Origin: Paramarasmius palmivorus
Lineage: Eukaryota; Basidiomycota; Agaricomycetes; Agaricales; Marasmiaceae
Reading direction: 5' to 3'
Assembly (NCBI GenBank): GCA_037176845.1
Contig: JAYKXP010000018.1
Span: 682,001 to 746,000, forward strand
DNA length: 64,000 nucleotides
Below are positions 1-11,620 of this stretch, one piece after another. Each line of letters opens with the position of its first letter. The stretch's first letter is position 1. The translations under genes and the position numbers were made by a program. Below the pieces are notes generated by a model. That model was not told where the DNA came from. It saw only the letters and a program-made list of their open reading frames with translations, and ran no database searches.

Positions 1-178
1 CTTGGTCATTTGGGCTAGGCAAGTCGTCTTGTATTTTATTCCTTTAGTTATGTTAACTTGGTCATTTGGGCTAGTATCTGACTTGTGTCTGCCTGCTCAA
101 CGTCCTATAGAGCCTTGTGCCTACGCCGGATCACCCCCCTTTCCCTTATCATCATCGCTCAGCACTGCTATCTGTAGA
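1..178 (+). repeat. 5' LTR of the gypsy element, upstream part
   Basis: This stretch is collinear without gaps with 25519-25696 inside the 3' LTR and differs at two positions, 124 and 166, both CpG transitions. The LTR start lies left of the window. It breaks off after CTGTAGA (172-178), the target duplication of element A, and resumes at 15212. Confidence 0.93.
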
Positions 179-262
179 CAGCCATGGAGTCTTCAAGGAT
201 GCATCAACAAGAGTTAACTACCATTGGGAGTTGATACATCACAGAGGGAAGTTACCAGTGCC
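179..262 (+). repeat. Left terminal inverted repeat of element A
   Basis: It matches the reverse complement of about 15128-15211 with substitutions and small gaps. Both repeats hold a block around ACCATTGGG flanked by GATRCATCA-type half-sites that are inverted relative to each other, which could be transposase binding sites. Confidence 0.85.
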
Positions 263-567
263 CCATATGAGGCAGTAGGTGAGGTAGGTGACAATTAATG
301 CCCATTACCGATACCTAATATAGGAAATCGGATGCAACATGGATCAATCCTAAAAAGGCGGGGCAGGGAGTTGAACATTGATTATGTCATACAGTGGTTC
401 TACGCACTATACCGCTCAGCCATTATGCCTATTCAAATATTGAGAGCACACCTCTATATGTATGAACAATTTTGAACTGGTTCCGAACCCCCAGATAATG
501 AATAACAGAAATACATTCCCAAACTCTTACAATCTATACTACAGTAGTGTACGACGTAGACCGACAA

Positions 568-3500
568 CTATTCCCACTGCTCCTCTGATCCCGGGTCATC
601 ATCTCCGCCGCTATCATCGTCACCACTCTGTTCTTCCTCATCTACCAGTTCCTCGTCTCCTACGTCTAATTCATCAGCATCCCGCACGTCGTCTCCATTA
701 AAAGCTTCACCGAACTCGCCGCCGTTAACTTCTGCCTTCTCAGGAAAGACGCCGTCGTCCTCCGCGGTTTTCTGGATTAACTTCATCAGGCGTGACCACT
801 TCTTCTGGAATGACTCTTTTAAACCCCAATGTACCCCAGCTTGTTTCCGAGCAAACGCCTCAAACCCTTCCCTGTGCGCCGCAGAAGCTGCTATCTTGGT
901 GTTTGCGTGTGCTTCCCATTGCTGCGCCCGCCAGTTGAGGTACGCAAGTGTCCGCCTCATCTCCTCCCGAACCAATAACACCTCCTCCCACGCTCTCATC
1001 GCACGTGCTCGTGCCCTGCACCACTCTGATTGCAGAACTTCGTTGTCATTCTCATCAGCTCCATCGTCCAATGCCAGTCCTCCACCACGCCACCAAATCC
1101 AGGAAACACTCTTCCGGGTGTTACCGGTCCCATGAATGCTGCGGTGTTCCCACTCCGTGCGATCCGGGGGAATAAGGTCCCACTCATCCAGTGGAATGTC
1201 TGAATCCGTTGAGAGTGTCAATTCCCTCGTCTGCTCCAATTCTCGCAATGGCCGAACTATATCTTGCTCTTCCCCATCTTTCTCATCTTCCTCATCATTG
1301 CCCACTCTGCCCCTTCCCACCTTAACCGTTGCTGGATCCCTGTAACTCCGAATATCTTCGTTCTTCAATACCTTCAATTGCTCCTGCCAATCGCCGGGTC
1401 CAATGAGCTTCAGCAACGCTAATCGAGATTTCCGGTATCGTGTTGCCCAGCGCTGGATTCGAGATACCACCCGGCTGATAGTCGCCCACGCTCTGCCTGA
1501 CGACCGCTGTCCACGAACATTCGTGTTCTTGAACAGGAGCATCCGAGTCTTCACTCGGAGAGCATGGCGTAGCCCGTGAAGCGAGTCGTAACAACGCGCC
1601 AGCTGGAGTCGAGCTTCGATAAGGCGCAACTTTGGTGCACATATGACATCGATTTTGTCTTGGTGAACGCCAGAGGGAAGCCATACGGGTACGTGTTCTG
1701 GGTCCGTGTCTTCGCTATCCTCACCCTGATTGGTATCTTCCAGGTACTGTAGCAATCCCGGCATGTAGATCGACTGTAGTTCTTGGTATGCATGTAACTG
1801 TCGTGTCAGAGCGTTGCGTTGTTCACGGAGTTTTTGCAGTTGGCGGACTGTGGGCATACGAGTTTGTTCCTCTATTTTCTGAATCAGTCGTTCCCTGAAA
1901 GCTGTTAAGTTATGTGATATGTTCTTGATTATTGGCGGCACGCACTGTGAGTCTTTGAGCGACAACGCCATCCTCACGAAACCAGGTGCATCGACCGCAT
2001 GATACCTTACTCCTCCTTCTGCTACTCTCCGCTGTTCTTCCGTCGCGAGCTCTTCCATGGCTTGCTCTTCACTCATGTCTATCAACTTTGTCAGTGAACA
2101 TGGTCAGCAAAATAACAAGGAACTCGCATTCTTCTGCTACGTGATACGGATTGGGTACGTCCTTTTTTGGCGTCGGCGCTGCTTCCCAAACTTTACACAT
2201 CTGCCTCCACTTTTGTGTCAGAGTCGCAGGTATGTTAGCTGACAACCCCTGGAATTCTTGCATCTGAACATGTAGATCCCTTTCAGCTTCGTGATGGCGT
2301 TTGTGAAGTGTCTGTCCTACGTTATATTCAGCAAATGCACAGATTCATCGTAGTGTGAACTAAAAAACTCACCCATTGCTTTATATTTATCCCAATTCCA
2401 TTCTCCCATCTGTGCGTCGATGTAGTCCTCTCGAGAGCCCGGACCCATTGTCTTAGTCGCATTACCCAAGTTGTTATGCTCGCCCCAAATCCTCTCCAGA
2501 GTTTCTCCGTCTGTGTTGCCTGCTCCGGGAATGTTGTTGAGTGAGTACTGCTCGTGGTTCTCCTGCTTGTGGCCCGGCTCATGCATCTTCCCTATACCAG
2601 CTGTTACGTCCAGTGTATCACTCCACGACAGGTCTGGCGGCCACGCTCGGATGCGATCCAGCAGGTGGATAAACCACTGACATGCAACGTCATAGATGGC
2701 GAGCAAATGCAGCAGTTGCAGGAAGTGTTCCACAGCCTTGGCAAAGATCCAATCACTGTTCGAGTACCTGCAACCTGTTAGAACTATGTACTTCAAAATG
2801 CCTACAAACACACCTTTCCCCTTTTTGTAAGTTGCCCATGCGTACTATCATATCGGACCTTCCGCAAGCCACCCCCATCACCCCAGTGTACCTTAGACCC
2901 CGCGAGAACTTGGTGTTCTGCTTTGCGAGCGCCGCCAAAGGTACGCAATTGCTGATCTAGGTCAGGATTAATTTCAGAGTTGTATTAGCGCATGACATAA
3001 CGCACCTCGTCCCCCTCGTCTTTTGAAAGCAGCCACTGCTCATATGGGGCCCGCTTCACAAAGTAGCCCATTCCATTGTTCAACGGCGGATCTCTCGAGT
3101 GTGAGGAGACCATCTGGGCTTTCAAACGGAAGTTACCGTCTAAGCACAATATGAGGCGGTACAAGAATCTATCGAAGTTGTCAGTGTCTCATCCTCATTG
3201 AATCCAGAACTCGAATAGAACAGACTTACGAGCGGCTTGCAAGCTCCCAACCATCAGGCAAATTGATACCTGGATGCGGGCAAGAAGGACACTGGACCAC
3301 AAGACGCCCTTCTTGCTCGCCGATTCCATCCGGGTCATGGCCTACTCCCGACCATAGAACCATTTTCAGATGTCTCCATTGGCGAATCATTCGTAGCAGG
3401 GGGCGGTAACGAGACTTTGGAAGATTGAGACCAGTGTTATCCGTGAGCTTCTCCAAAGCTCGATAGAAGTCATGAGCCGATCCTTTGGTGGTAGACGAGA

Positions 3501-4576
3501 GAGAATGTAACGTGTCCAAGTAAGAAAATGTTGCGCAGGTGGTAATCCGCCCCTCGTTGACCGTTGATGGATATAAGCCACGTCTTAAAAGCTGTAGGTA
3601 TTGGTCTATCCTTTTACCGCAGTTGCAGAACCGAATATCGACGTGGTGGATGCCGTTCGTATGCAGTATTCGTAATTTTGAGTGGCATTTTCTTTCTCGG
3701 GGACATTCCATGCCCATGTGGTTCAGTTGAATTGTATGGCCAAGCGCTCGTAGGCTAGTCTTTTCGAAGTGATGGTTATTCCATTGCTATGAGCGTTATC
3801 AATAAGTTTGCCGTGTAGCTAGTAAGAGAATCTTCGCACCTCTATCACATGGAAGGGGTTATTCCTATGACGACGTAGACAACACACTTTGCAGACCAAA
3901 TCCCCCATGAAGCAGTCCTTGCACCGATACTGCGCTACCCGACTCTCTCGTTCCACACCACTAGGATCGACACCACGGCAATCAGTGCATGATTTTTGCT
4001 TGCGGACATCGCCCCTGCCATAGGAACGCAAGAGTTCTGTGACGAAGATGGATCGAAAATTCTTCATCCAATGTATGTTTGGGCGTTTCTAGACCGAACA
4101 TAAGCATTTCGAACAGGGAGCAACGTCACCAATTTACTCACAGCTCTATACGACTTGCGAGGCCTCTTTTTGGGATTCTTCTGGGGAATCGCTGCTTGTT
4201 TGGCTTTGGGAATACCCGAACGAGTTTCTTCTCTTGTAGCGTTGTCGTCGAAGCCATAACCGCTGCTCCATTTGTCTTCATCATCCATGACCACGTCCTG
4301 CCAATCTTGACTGTCATCTTCCACCACAGGAATATCCGATGTCTTTCCAGCCGCACTCAGCCCCTCCCAGTCACCAAACCCCTCGATACTCAACCGCTGC
4401 CAGTCAGACCCAGCACTCCAATGTCTTCCCTTTCCAGGCGAAGATTGTACAACGTTGCGGTAGCCCTGCGATGTCACTCCCTCTTCCCGGTAAGGAATGT
4501 CCTCGAAATCTCCCTCGAATCTGACTCGGTCCTGGTAGGTATTGCCTTGAGACTTGAGCCACCGACGTTTACCCAT
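568..4576 (-). CDS. KDZ transposase with CxC2 cysteine cluster (element A)
   Basis: This is the predicted transposase of element A, acting on its terminal repeats. Eight exons give an open 1205-aa product: 4142-4576, 3840-4088, 3230-3786, 3006-3168, 2814-2956, 2373-2767, 2159-2316, 568-2085, all with GT-AG borders and consistent phase. Residues about 170-225 form the CxC2 cluster (CTDC, then YRCKDC, then CKVCC with RRH). The RNase H-fold core shows YDVACQW near residue 541 and DGETLERIW near 601, the positions where KDZ transposases carry catalytic acidic residues. The last exon is basic and coiled-coil-like, then ends in a strongly acidic tail. An arginine-histidine pair often seen in the CARH-like motif upstream of the core is CGRS here. 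I chose the start at 4576 because it opens the frame leading into the CxC2 exon. Nothing breaks the frame. Confidence 0.9.
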
Positions 4577-4744
4577 TGCGAGGGGAGAGAAAAAAAGATT
4601 CAGGGCCGCCGAACACCAGGAAAGGGACCTTGTGATCGTTTAACGGCACTCTGGGGAGAAACTGGAGACCGAACTTTTCGCTGAATCAACGTTTGCAAGC
4701 TGTGGTATCGAGAGAGAAAATAAAATACATTATATAGCTTATTG

Positions 4745-5127
4745 TTAATCCCTTGGTGTACCATTCGCTTCCTCCAAAACAGTAACCGTTCCCGAAGCTG
4801 ATGCAGATGCTGGACCAACATGTTTCGCTGTCTCCCCCTCGAATGTAACTACCTCATGCATACGAGCATTGAAATCTGAAATATGTTGTGGAAAAGGACT
4901 GCAGCGTTATGAGTTTCGAATGCTTAGCTGACCCGATTGCAAACGTACGTTGAACCCTGGTAACAGTCACACTGAATCGCTTCCTTTGACATATCAGACA
5001 GAGGTAGCTTCCACCCGAATCGCTCCAGAAACTCTCTGGTAGCCCGCTCAAAGCGAAACAAGCCATCTTCCATTTGGCACTGTGGTCGGATGTGGTTGTG
5101 TCGAGACTTTTTTACATTGCTGTCCAT
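4745..5127 (-). CDS. Small hypothetical protein in element A
   Basis: Two exons (4949-5127 and 4745-4898) joined over a 50-base GT-AG intron give about 110 residues, starting MDSNVKKSRHNH and ending EEANGTPRD. The start is the first ATG of the open frame. It lies 168 bases upstream of the transposase start on the same strand. It has no membrane segment, signal peptide or motif I recognise. Splice signals and codon continuity suggest it is real, but function is unknown. Confidence 0.5.
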
Positions 5128-6902
5128 GTAAGGCTAACCTAGGCAAGGTATTCAAGTAAGATAAGTAGCCTAAAGAAAAAAACAAGGGCCTTGCACCTAC
5201 TGTGACTGAGGTGAGAAGCAATCGTGATGGAAGATAACCGTACAGACAAGCAAGGTGACGGGGTTGGAGTCAGGCACGTTAGGTCATCACCGCACGTGGT
5301 AATTCAACTGCAACCCTCATCGAACCCTCGTGTACATCTCGCACGACAACGTCCACCGCTTTGAATAGCAGAAGGCCACTGGGAAGGGTAAGCTCACAGT
5401 TAGTCTAGGACTTTCACTCGTTACTCAATCATGATTACTAGAATGCTCATTGTTGCAGAGCGATTTAATCAGATGGATAGGAAAAGGGAATACAGGACAC
5501 ACGGTCTACGGTATGTGGTCGTAGGTCTCGATTACAGTCAAAGGCTAAACTAGAAACTCACTTCTACTATCACCCTGGCATGATTCCATTCCCCGCCGAT
5601 ACACCACCAAATTCGAAGTTTGGGGAGTCTGATCCCGGTGATCCCTTCTTCGACCCGTAATACACCCATGTTCCTACCAATATCTAGCAATTTTACAAAG
5701 GTTACGCGTCACTACAATCAATGGCCCTTCTCTGAAGGCCGTTTCAGTTCAGCCTAAGAAGTGTGAAGATAGTCAAGACCGTTCATTCCGCTCAATGTGC
5801 TACCGCCAATGGTACTTCGTGTGGAACCGGTACACACAGAACTCATCTTCCATATACTTGAAGAATCAGGTTTGTCTCGGACCGTGCTACTACAATTGCG
5901 GCAATAATATGAGTTGAAACTCGATGGCCTTGGGATGGACATCATGAAATGTCTATCTACTCTATCCGGGAACAGTTGCGAATCCTGAATGGCACCACTA
6001 CTCGAAGAGCTCGATGGATGAGCAGACTATGAAGTTTTTGGTTCGTCAATATCGTAACTCAGTTCAATGGCTACATACACTGAGTCCGAGAGTACGCGGT
6101 GAGAATTCTATCGAAGTTGCGAGACCTGTACTGCAACACGGTGGCTGCGACTCTATGGACATAATAGGATGCCATATCTATGACGATCGCAGCATATATT
6201 TGGGACGATCAAACGCTCAAACGAGCTGATAGTCAACGCAAAAAACCTCCGTGATGTACCCGGTGAGATTTCTATTGAAGAGTGGCAATACCTGAATGAC
6301 GAGTACAATTGCAGACCTTAGTGAACGCATTCAATGCACTTTGAAAGTGCCGAAAAAAAATGTTCTCGGATTGGCACAGTTGGATAGTATGTGCCACTAT
6401 ATATGGCAGGGAGCTTATATCTCAAGGTTAAAGATGTAGGAATCCACCGTTCGAGTTGTAGGCCAAACCGGAGGGTGTTTTGGGCAACATTTCCTGCTTC
6501 CGTACCATCGAAAGGGTGCAGAGATAATGCCCGGGGAATTTTTTTTGGTATCTAAGGATACGCTACAGCTCCTGAGTCAAAAGTCTAATCATCTGGATAT
6601 CATGTCCCAGCACAACAATTTACAGTGTCGTTCAGTGTACTTACCGTGTTAACTTGACGCAGTTAATGCTATCACTCTCCGAAAAAATTCTAAAAATATT
6701 ATCAATATACAGAAGAATTTTGGAACTCTTTTTGAGGCAGTATAAAGGACGATACGTTGTAAATCTGCCCAATGGTATTTCAATCGGCGGTACAGGGAGG
6801 AGAGGTTGCCCAAATTTGGCAAGCCGGCTCTTCCGGGACGGAGAGGCATGTTGAGATTATCACTCTCCATTGCCTGAACTCCTGTGACGTTTCTCAACTA
6901 AC
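5128..6902. other. Gene-poor interval of element A with possible relic
   Basis: No intact gene is visible. Around 5780-5990 a forward frame reads like a short Leu-rich stretch resembling the start of an F-box protein (ELIFHILEESGL), but it is soon closed by stops. Copies of a GGTGAGAATT-like motif occur at about 6098 and 6263. The remainder shows no recognisable structure. Confidence 0.35.
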
Positions 6903-6918
6903 CATCATCATTGGCTCA

Positions 6919-7281
6919 ATGTCTTGCTCATCGTCCGACCTGAACACATCCTGCAACAAGCTTCCTAAGGCTCGAGGATCTTCTCACTCTGCTGCCAGCT
7001 CCACCAAGGCCATGCAAACTTTATATCCTAGGCAACTGTTTCTTAAGCCTCGTGAAGAATCTTGGCCAGGAGCTGTCCCTCCATCCGATTCCCAGTCCTC
7101 TTCAGATTCAGACTCAGATGCGGATAGCGAAGGCTCCTCAACTTCAACGAGCCAATCTTCTCTTTTACGTGGCCACCGAAGTACATCATATTCTCGGTCA
7201 GACAGCTCAGACGAAGGGTATAGCAGGTCTGGACGGATATTAGGTGCGTTTTCCTTTGTCATCTGCATAGAAATAGGCTGA
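6919..7281 (+). CDS. Possible Ser/Asp-rich hypothetical ORF; strand uncertain
   Basis: A forward frame encodes about 120 residues dominated by Ser with an acidic run (SDSDSDADSEGSS). The opposite strand of nearly the same bases (6984-7268) also stays open and reads as an acidic 94-residue ORF (start MQMTKENAPN). Only one is likely to be translated and the sequence does not decide which. No domain is recognised. Confidence 0.25.
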   Translation: MSCSSSDLNTSCNKLPKARGSSHSAASSTKAMQTLYPRQLFLKPREESWPGAVPPSDSQSSSDSDSDADSEGSSTSTSQSSLLRGHRSTSYSRSDSSDEGYSRSGRILGAFSFVICIEIG

Positions 7282-7636
7282 AGAATAGTTCTTTATTAGG
7301 ACGCTCTACGACAGCTGAGCATTGTTCCCTGAAATCTCGGACCTCTTACCCCTCACACCCTAAACATCCAGTAGTATCTGGCTCGATTATGGGGCACCGA
7401 CTACCACATATAACTCGAAGACATACACTCCGAGGTATCTTGTGTATCCATGACTCTTGAACGGTTCAATAACCACGCTCACAGCGCGCAACCCAAAGCG
7501 AGAGATTCTCGTAGGGCGTTCCCCGGCTACCCTAAACTCAAAGCCTCTGTCGTGTAAGTTTGCCCATATCCTGTGCGTTCATTGTCTCAAACCCCTTCGA
7601 TTTTCAGCCGTTTCCAATGGATCAACCCTCACACGT

Positions 7637-8116
7637 ATGCACAGACCTCCCATGTCTACTTTGCGGCCCCCGGGCGAAACCACTGTGCATGCGGTCGTCA
7701 GGACCGGCTCAACTTCACATTACCTCACTCATCCTCCGATCCCTCGCACCGCTGCTTTAGGTGGTCCTCCATTGCCATTATACCAGAACACCGACGCAGA
7801 AGACGCAAAACGACGGTCTAGACGAGCAGAGAACTCCAAGAAGTATTACCAAGCAAATAAATCCATCATACGCGCCAAGGCCAAGTTATCAAAAGCAAGG
7901 TAAGTCTTTCCAGGTGATTCGTTTATCACCACCGGCTCATCTGTCAATGTACCCGGCAGACAGAAGGAAAAATTGGGTAGTGTAGCCGAGGACGTCAAAG
8001 AGGCTGAGTTAGAAATGAAACGACAAAGACAACGTGAATATGCTCGGAAACATCGGGAAAAAAACCGTGCCGTGATTAATGCGCGAGAGCGAGAAAGGCG
8101 GCGTCAGCGCAAGTGA
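7637..8116 (+). CDS. Basic coiled-coil protein, KDZ-element accessory
   Basis: Exon 1 runs to 7903 (donor GTAAGT) and exon 2 starts after an AG at 7961. The product ends in an Arg/Lys-rich helix with repeated pattern (SKKYYQANK, then EYARKHREKNR, then ARERERRRQRK). The related gene in block C at 32866 has the same layout (ARHYSQNKEAK and then VERLARKQRERRQR). This looks like a DNA- or RNA-binding basic helix, but no named domain such as bZIP is proven because there is no clear leucine heptad. The start could be upstream at 7457. A donor-like GTGAGT overlaps the stop, so the C-terminus may extend by splicing. Confidence 0.5.
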
Positions 8117-8367
8117 GTTCAGGGATTTCGTCTAGGCTTATTGCCAATGCTGATGAACCGGTTCATTTTCAAGGGCAGGCTCACAAATGTCGCGGATGCC
8201 GGAGCGTAATAGGGTGTCGGATACTAGAGACGATGAACAGGAGATACATTGATATCTAAGTTAGGCATGGTGAGATTCAGAGCTACGCGAGTCGCAATGC
8301 GGTGAGGTTTCCATCGCATAATGGGCTCCGCAGCGCCTAGGCCATTGCCCAGTCATTTAGGATGTAG

Positions 8368-8437
8368 AACTTGTCAGGGACAGGCCCTGACAAGTTGGGG
8401 TGAGGAGAACAAATTCCCAATTTGTTCTCCTCACCCC
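8368..8437. repeat. Two adjacent perfect hairpins
   Basis: The first palindrome has 12-bp arms (8368-8379 and 8385-8396) with a 5-base loop. The second follows with no gap: 19-bp arms (8397-8415 and 8419-8437) with loop CCC. Both are perfect. They sit between two cargo genes of element A. Confidence 0.9.
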
Positions 8438-8687
8438 TCATCCGCTCTTGTATGTTGCTTTCCAGATGCTTTATTGTCCCTCGCATATGAACAACCGTGT
8501 ATCTACCCGTAGCAATGACTGTAGCAATGACTGATCGCTCAATTGTTAATGTTGCAACGTAAATTCAGGATCCGGAAAAACAAAAAATAAAGGTGGCGCA
8601 CGAACAATGCCTTGGGGCACTTGGATTGGAATGAGACTGGCAAGCGGTTAGGTAGCCAAATGTGATATACTTTCTATAGGAATGATT

Positions 8688-9523
8688 CTACTCTACAGGA
8701 GCTTTGGTATCTATATGGATATCGCCGGATGTCAGCCACTCTGCCACAAGACGTTCTTCGTCCTCATCCTGTCTACGGAGATACGCACTGAGAGGTATCA
8801 CGGGGCCATACGTTGGTATGTACAGCGGACTAGGAGGAAGTCCGGTACTCTGGCAAAATGTGTCAAAGTCCATACCAATAGAAAGTGTGCTGCGTTGGCT
8901 ACGCTGGCTGTCATCGGACCAGTATTCATCGTCGGCCATATAGCAATCATCTTGGCAGAGGAAAGGGTCACAACAATTGGCGGCGCTGTTATCACTGACG
9001 CTGCTGTTGTCCACATCCGTGTCACCATAGTCGACAAAGTCTAGGTATTCCTCTTCGTCGAGCACGAGGTCTGCATCTTCTGTGACAAGGTCATCTGAGT
9101 CGTTTGGTTCGTCGCAGCTACATTCTGACTGCTGCTGATCATCATCTGCGTAGTAGCCATCGTCCTGTCCAGATGGCTACAAGAATAGGTTAGTAGATTG
9201 AAACAAAACAATACGGGTACATACTATTGATGCATTTCGACGTGCGGCTGCACGTCGTTGACGTCGGCGAGCGAGCCGCTTTAAAGTCCTGGAGTATCTG
9301 CTTTGGTCACGTATAACCGGCTGCTCAGAAGACTTGTCGGTTAGTAGACATTTCTCTTCTGCTACTTTATACGGACTCACCACTATTCGGCGTCGAATAT
9401 GATGTTTGTGAAGGAGAAGTTTGCCCCGACTGCTGATGCATGACGAAGGAAACTGGAGGGAATATTAATCCTAACAAGAAAATGTGAACGGAAAGGACGT
9501 ACTCTCATACGAGTCCCAGCCAT
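8688..9523 (-). CDS. Acidic hypothetical protein in element A
   Basis: The main exon (8688 to about 9176) encodes a very Asp/Glu-rich chain (ADDDQQQSEC, LDEEEYLDFVDYGD) with a Cys pair region (NCCDPFLCQDDC) and a C-terminal segment with PPSPLYIPTYGP. Upstream, a basic exon (around 9230-9345, ARRRQRRAAARR) precedes it over an intron, so the protein has a basic N-terminal half and an acidic C-terminal half. A start at 9523 (MAGTRMR) followed by short introns is possible, but I could not make every junction keep phase, so the 5' structure is uncertain. No family recognised. Confidence 0.45.
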
Positions 9524-9689
9524 ATTCGCGGTCACCGAGTGAGAATACGTCGAAGACACTCCGGAGCAAACGAAAGATGAGAGCCAGAAGGACGCCAGGG
9601 CTCAAAATAGAGAAAATGCCATGACTCAGACAAGATTACAATGTCATGTCCCAAGCCGATATGGAGAGCCACGACGTAGATGGAGGAAT

Positions 9690-9860
9690 GGTGAGGTACA
9701 GAAGGGGTGGTGAGATTCTAATTGATGGTGTCATGGCGAGTCTCGGTTGTGGTATAATGCTACCGCATGGTGAGGCGCATGGTGAGATACCAAAACAGGG
9801 TGGTGAGATATCTAGACAGGGTGGTGAGAAATAGGGTTGCCAGGTGGTGAGATTCAGGGT
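9690..9860 (+). repeat. Cluster of GGTGAGAT motifs, left of the RNase H1-N gene
   Basis: Seven or more copies of a motif close to GGTGGTGAGATTC lie here at irregular spacing (for example near 9688, 9709, 9780, 9799, 9822, 9843). A second cluster is at 11148-11340, on the other side of the gene at 10033-10966. Single copies occur near 8268 and 8301. Confidence 0.75.
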
Positions 9861-10032
9861 GTGTGTGATGCGAGGTAACGTAGCGTGTTAATGGAATATT
9901 GCGCGGAATATGCTCGGGCACAATGTCATTAGTTGGCGGGATTTTTTGGAAGTCGGAATGTGTTCTATGCAACGAAAAAGGGACACAATCAACGGCATTT
10001 ATTCAGCAGGCAGTATTTCTAATACAGGCATT

Positions 10033-10966
10033 TCAGGCAACATTGGGCTCAGTAGTAGAGGCAGTCTCGACGGAAGAGACTGTGTCGACGGAATACACGG
10101 TGTCAGCCGAAGAGACAGCGTCGATAGAAGAGGCAGCATCGTCAATAGCCTGCCAATCCTCGCCGGACGGGCCAGCGACGCCAAGGTTAGGATTACCGAT
10201 GACCGCAAGCTCGTGACCAGGCTTGAGTCCACTGTACGCACGGGCGTACTCGGTAATGGCGTCTTCCCAGGTGTCGTACGCCTTCATCAAGGCATTGGAG
10301 ACGCCTAGAGTGCGAGGAGCTACCTCGGAATGACTTGAAACCCAATCAGAATGATAGAAAAAGAAAAAATGGTGGAATGGGCTTACTAGTCGTAAAAAAT
10401 GCCAACTTCTTTGCCACGGTAAATGACGTAGAAGCGGTTGTTGAACTGCATTCCACTACGAGGCTCCAAGGTGCGAGGGGCGGGAATGTCGGTTGAGTAA
10501 ACGACGCTGGTGGTGACTACGCCTGCGGGACCGATGACATTGCTGAAAGGCGGCGTGATATCGTAGGCACGGTCCTGAGCTTGTTCCGCCTGTTGCTGGG
10601 CACGAACAGCTGGATCGTTACCGCTGGTGACAGGGTTGACACGACCGCTATAGGCAGGCGCGATCTTGATGATTGTGGTGATCACAAAATCTGATAAGGA
10701 GGCATTAGAAACAACAATTCTGAAAGAGAAGAAGAGGGACTCACTGCCAACACGCTCAATAGTGGTGCGTACAGTGGTCTCACCATTATTGAGGTCGTGG
10801 TCGCTGATGGTATGAGTGCGGGGAGCCTCGACTGCGTATAAGGTGATCCACGTCAGTATACGGATGTGATAGTAGCGATAATGGGCTTACCAGCAGCAGG
10901 GCGACGGTTTTGACCAGAGGTCACAAAGTAGGGCACAGGATATGGGGCTGAGCTGGCTTCAGACAT
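10033..10966 (-). CDS. RNase H1 N-terminal-like domain protein (element A)
   Basis: Four exons (10891-10966, 10745-10831, 10387-10690, 10033-10333) keep one frame and give about 255 residues. The central segment FYVIYRGKEVGIFYD followed after an intron by MKAYDTWEDAITEYARAYS matches the layout of the small RNase H1 N-terminal (caulimovirus viroplasmin-like) fold, which binds RNA-DNA or double-stranded RNA. Here the conserved Trp after the GIFYD segment appears replaced at the splice junction. The C-terminus is a Ser/Val/Thr repeat tail. It is divergently transcribed from the accessory gene at 11621, and the same pair occurs inverted in block C (38487 and 37937). No RNase H catalytic domain is attached, so a binding role is more likely than cleavage. 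Confidence 0.7.
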
Positions 10967-11147
10967 GGCAGGATGATGAGAGTAAGGTCGATGGAGGTAT
11001 TGTGGGGAATTGAGGGTTTAAAACCTGGTCTTGTTTTGCTAGTGTTTGTAAACGGCGTGATGCGATGGCAAATAAGACCGCTGTTATTCATGTGGAAGGC
11101 GAATCGAGATCTGTGGCTCTCGGTAATTGATAACAGAGAGGGTCAGG

Positions 11148-11340
11148 CGTGGTGAGATTTAGGGATTGTTGCCGTGGTGAGATTTGCCGTGGTGAGATTC
11201 AGGGCTTGGTGCCGCTACGGAAACGAACCAGTATGTTTCATGGATGTTCTTGGAAAGGAGATTGAGACCGAAATGCGAATGGTTCGTCCGACGCGTTGGG
11301 GTGTCACTAGGCCAATATTTGCCAGGGTGGTGAGATCACA
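11148..11340 (+). promoter_or_regulatory. GGTGAGAT motif cluster in the divergent promoter
   Basis: Four clear copies of TGGTGAGAT (near 11148, 11172, 11191, 11326) lie between the divergent starts at 10966 and 11621. Their location suggests a shared operator or transposase-binding array, but that is inference. Confidence 0.5.
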
Positions 11341-11620
11341 GGAAAATGTGTGCAAAAGCGAACGTGAACGAGGATATTGAGACCGAAAATGGTAGTGGTT
11401 CGTCTGGAGAGCGGTTTCCTGTTTGGCTGGGGCTCGGTTTGTTGCAATCTGTCTGGAAAACATATAAAAAGATCAGGTATTATGCGATGTTGAACTCGAG
11501 TTACCTTGCTATTATCATTGGCTCTTGGTTGCTCTCTGACAACTGACCCTCGTCTCTATTCGACTTCTACCGCTCTTCTCGACTTCTACCTCAATCCAAC
11601 GTCCTCCTTGACGTATTCCA

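Noticed and set aside
5754..5945. F-box gene
   Set aside because: Only one short Leu-rich stretch on the plus strand resembles an F-box, and stops follow quickly. Too weak to annotate as a gene.
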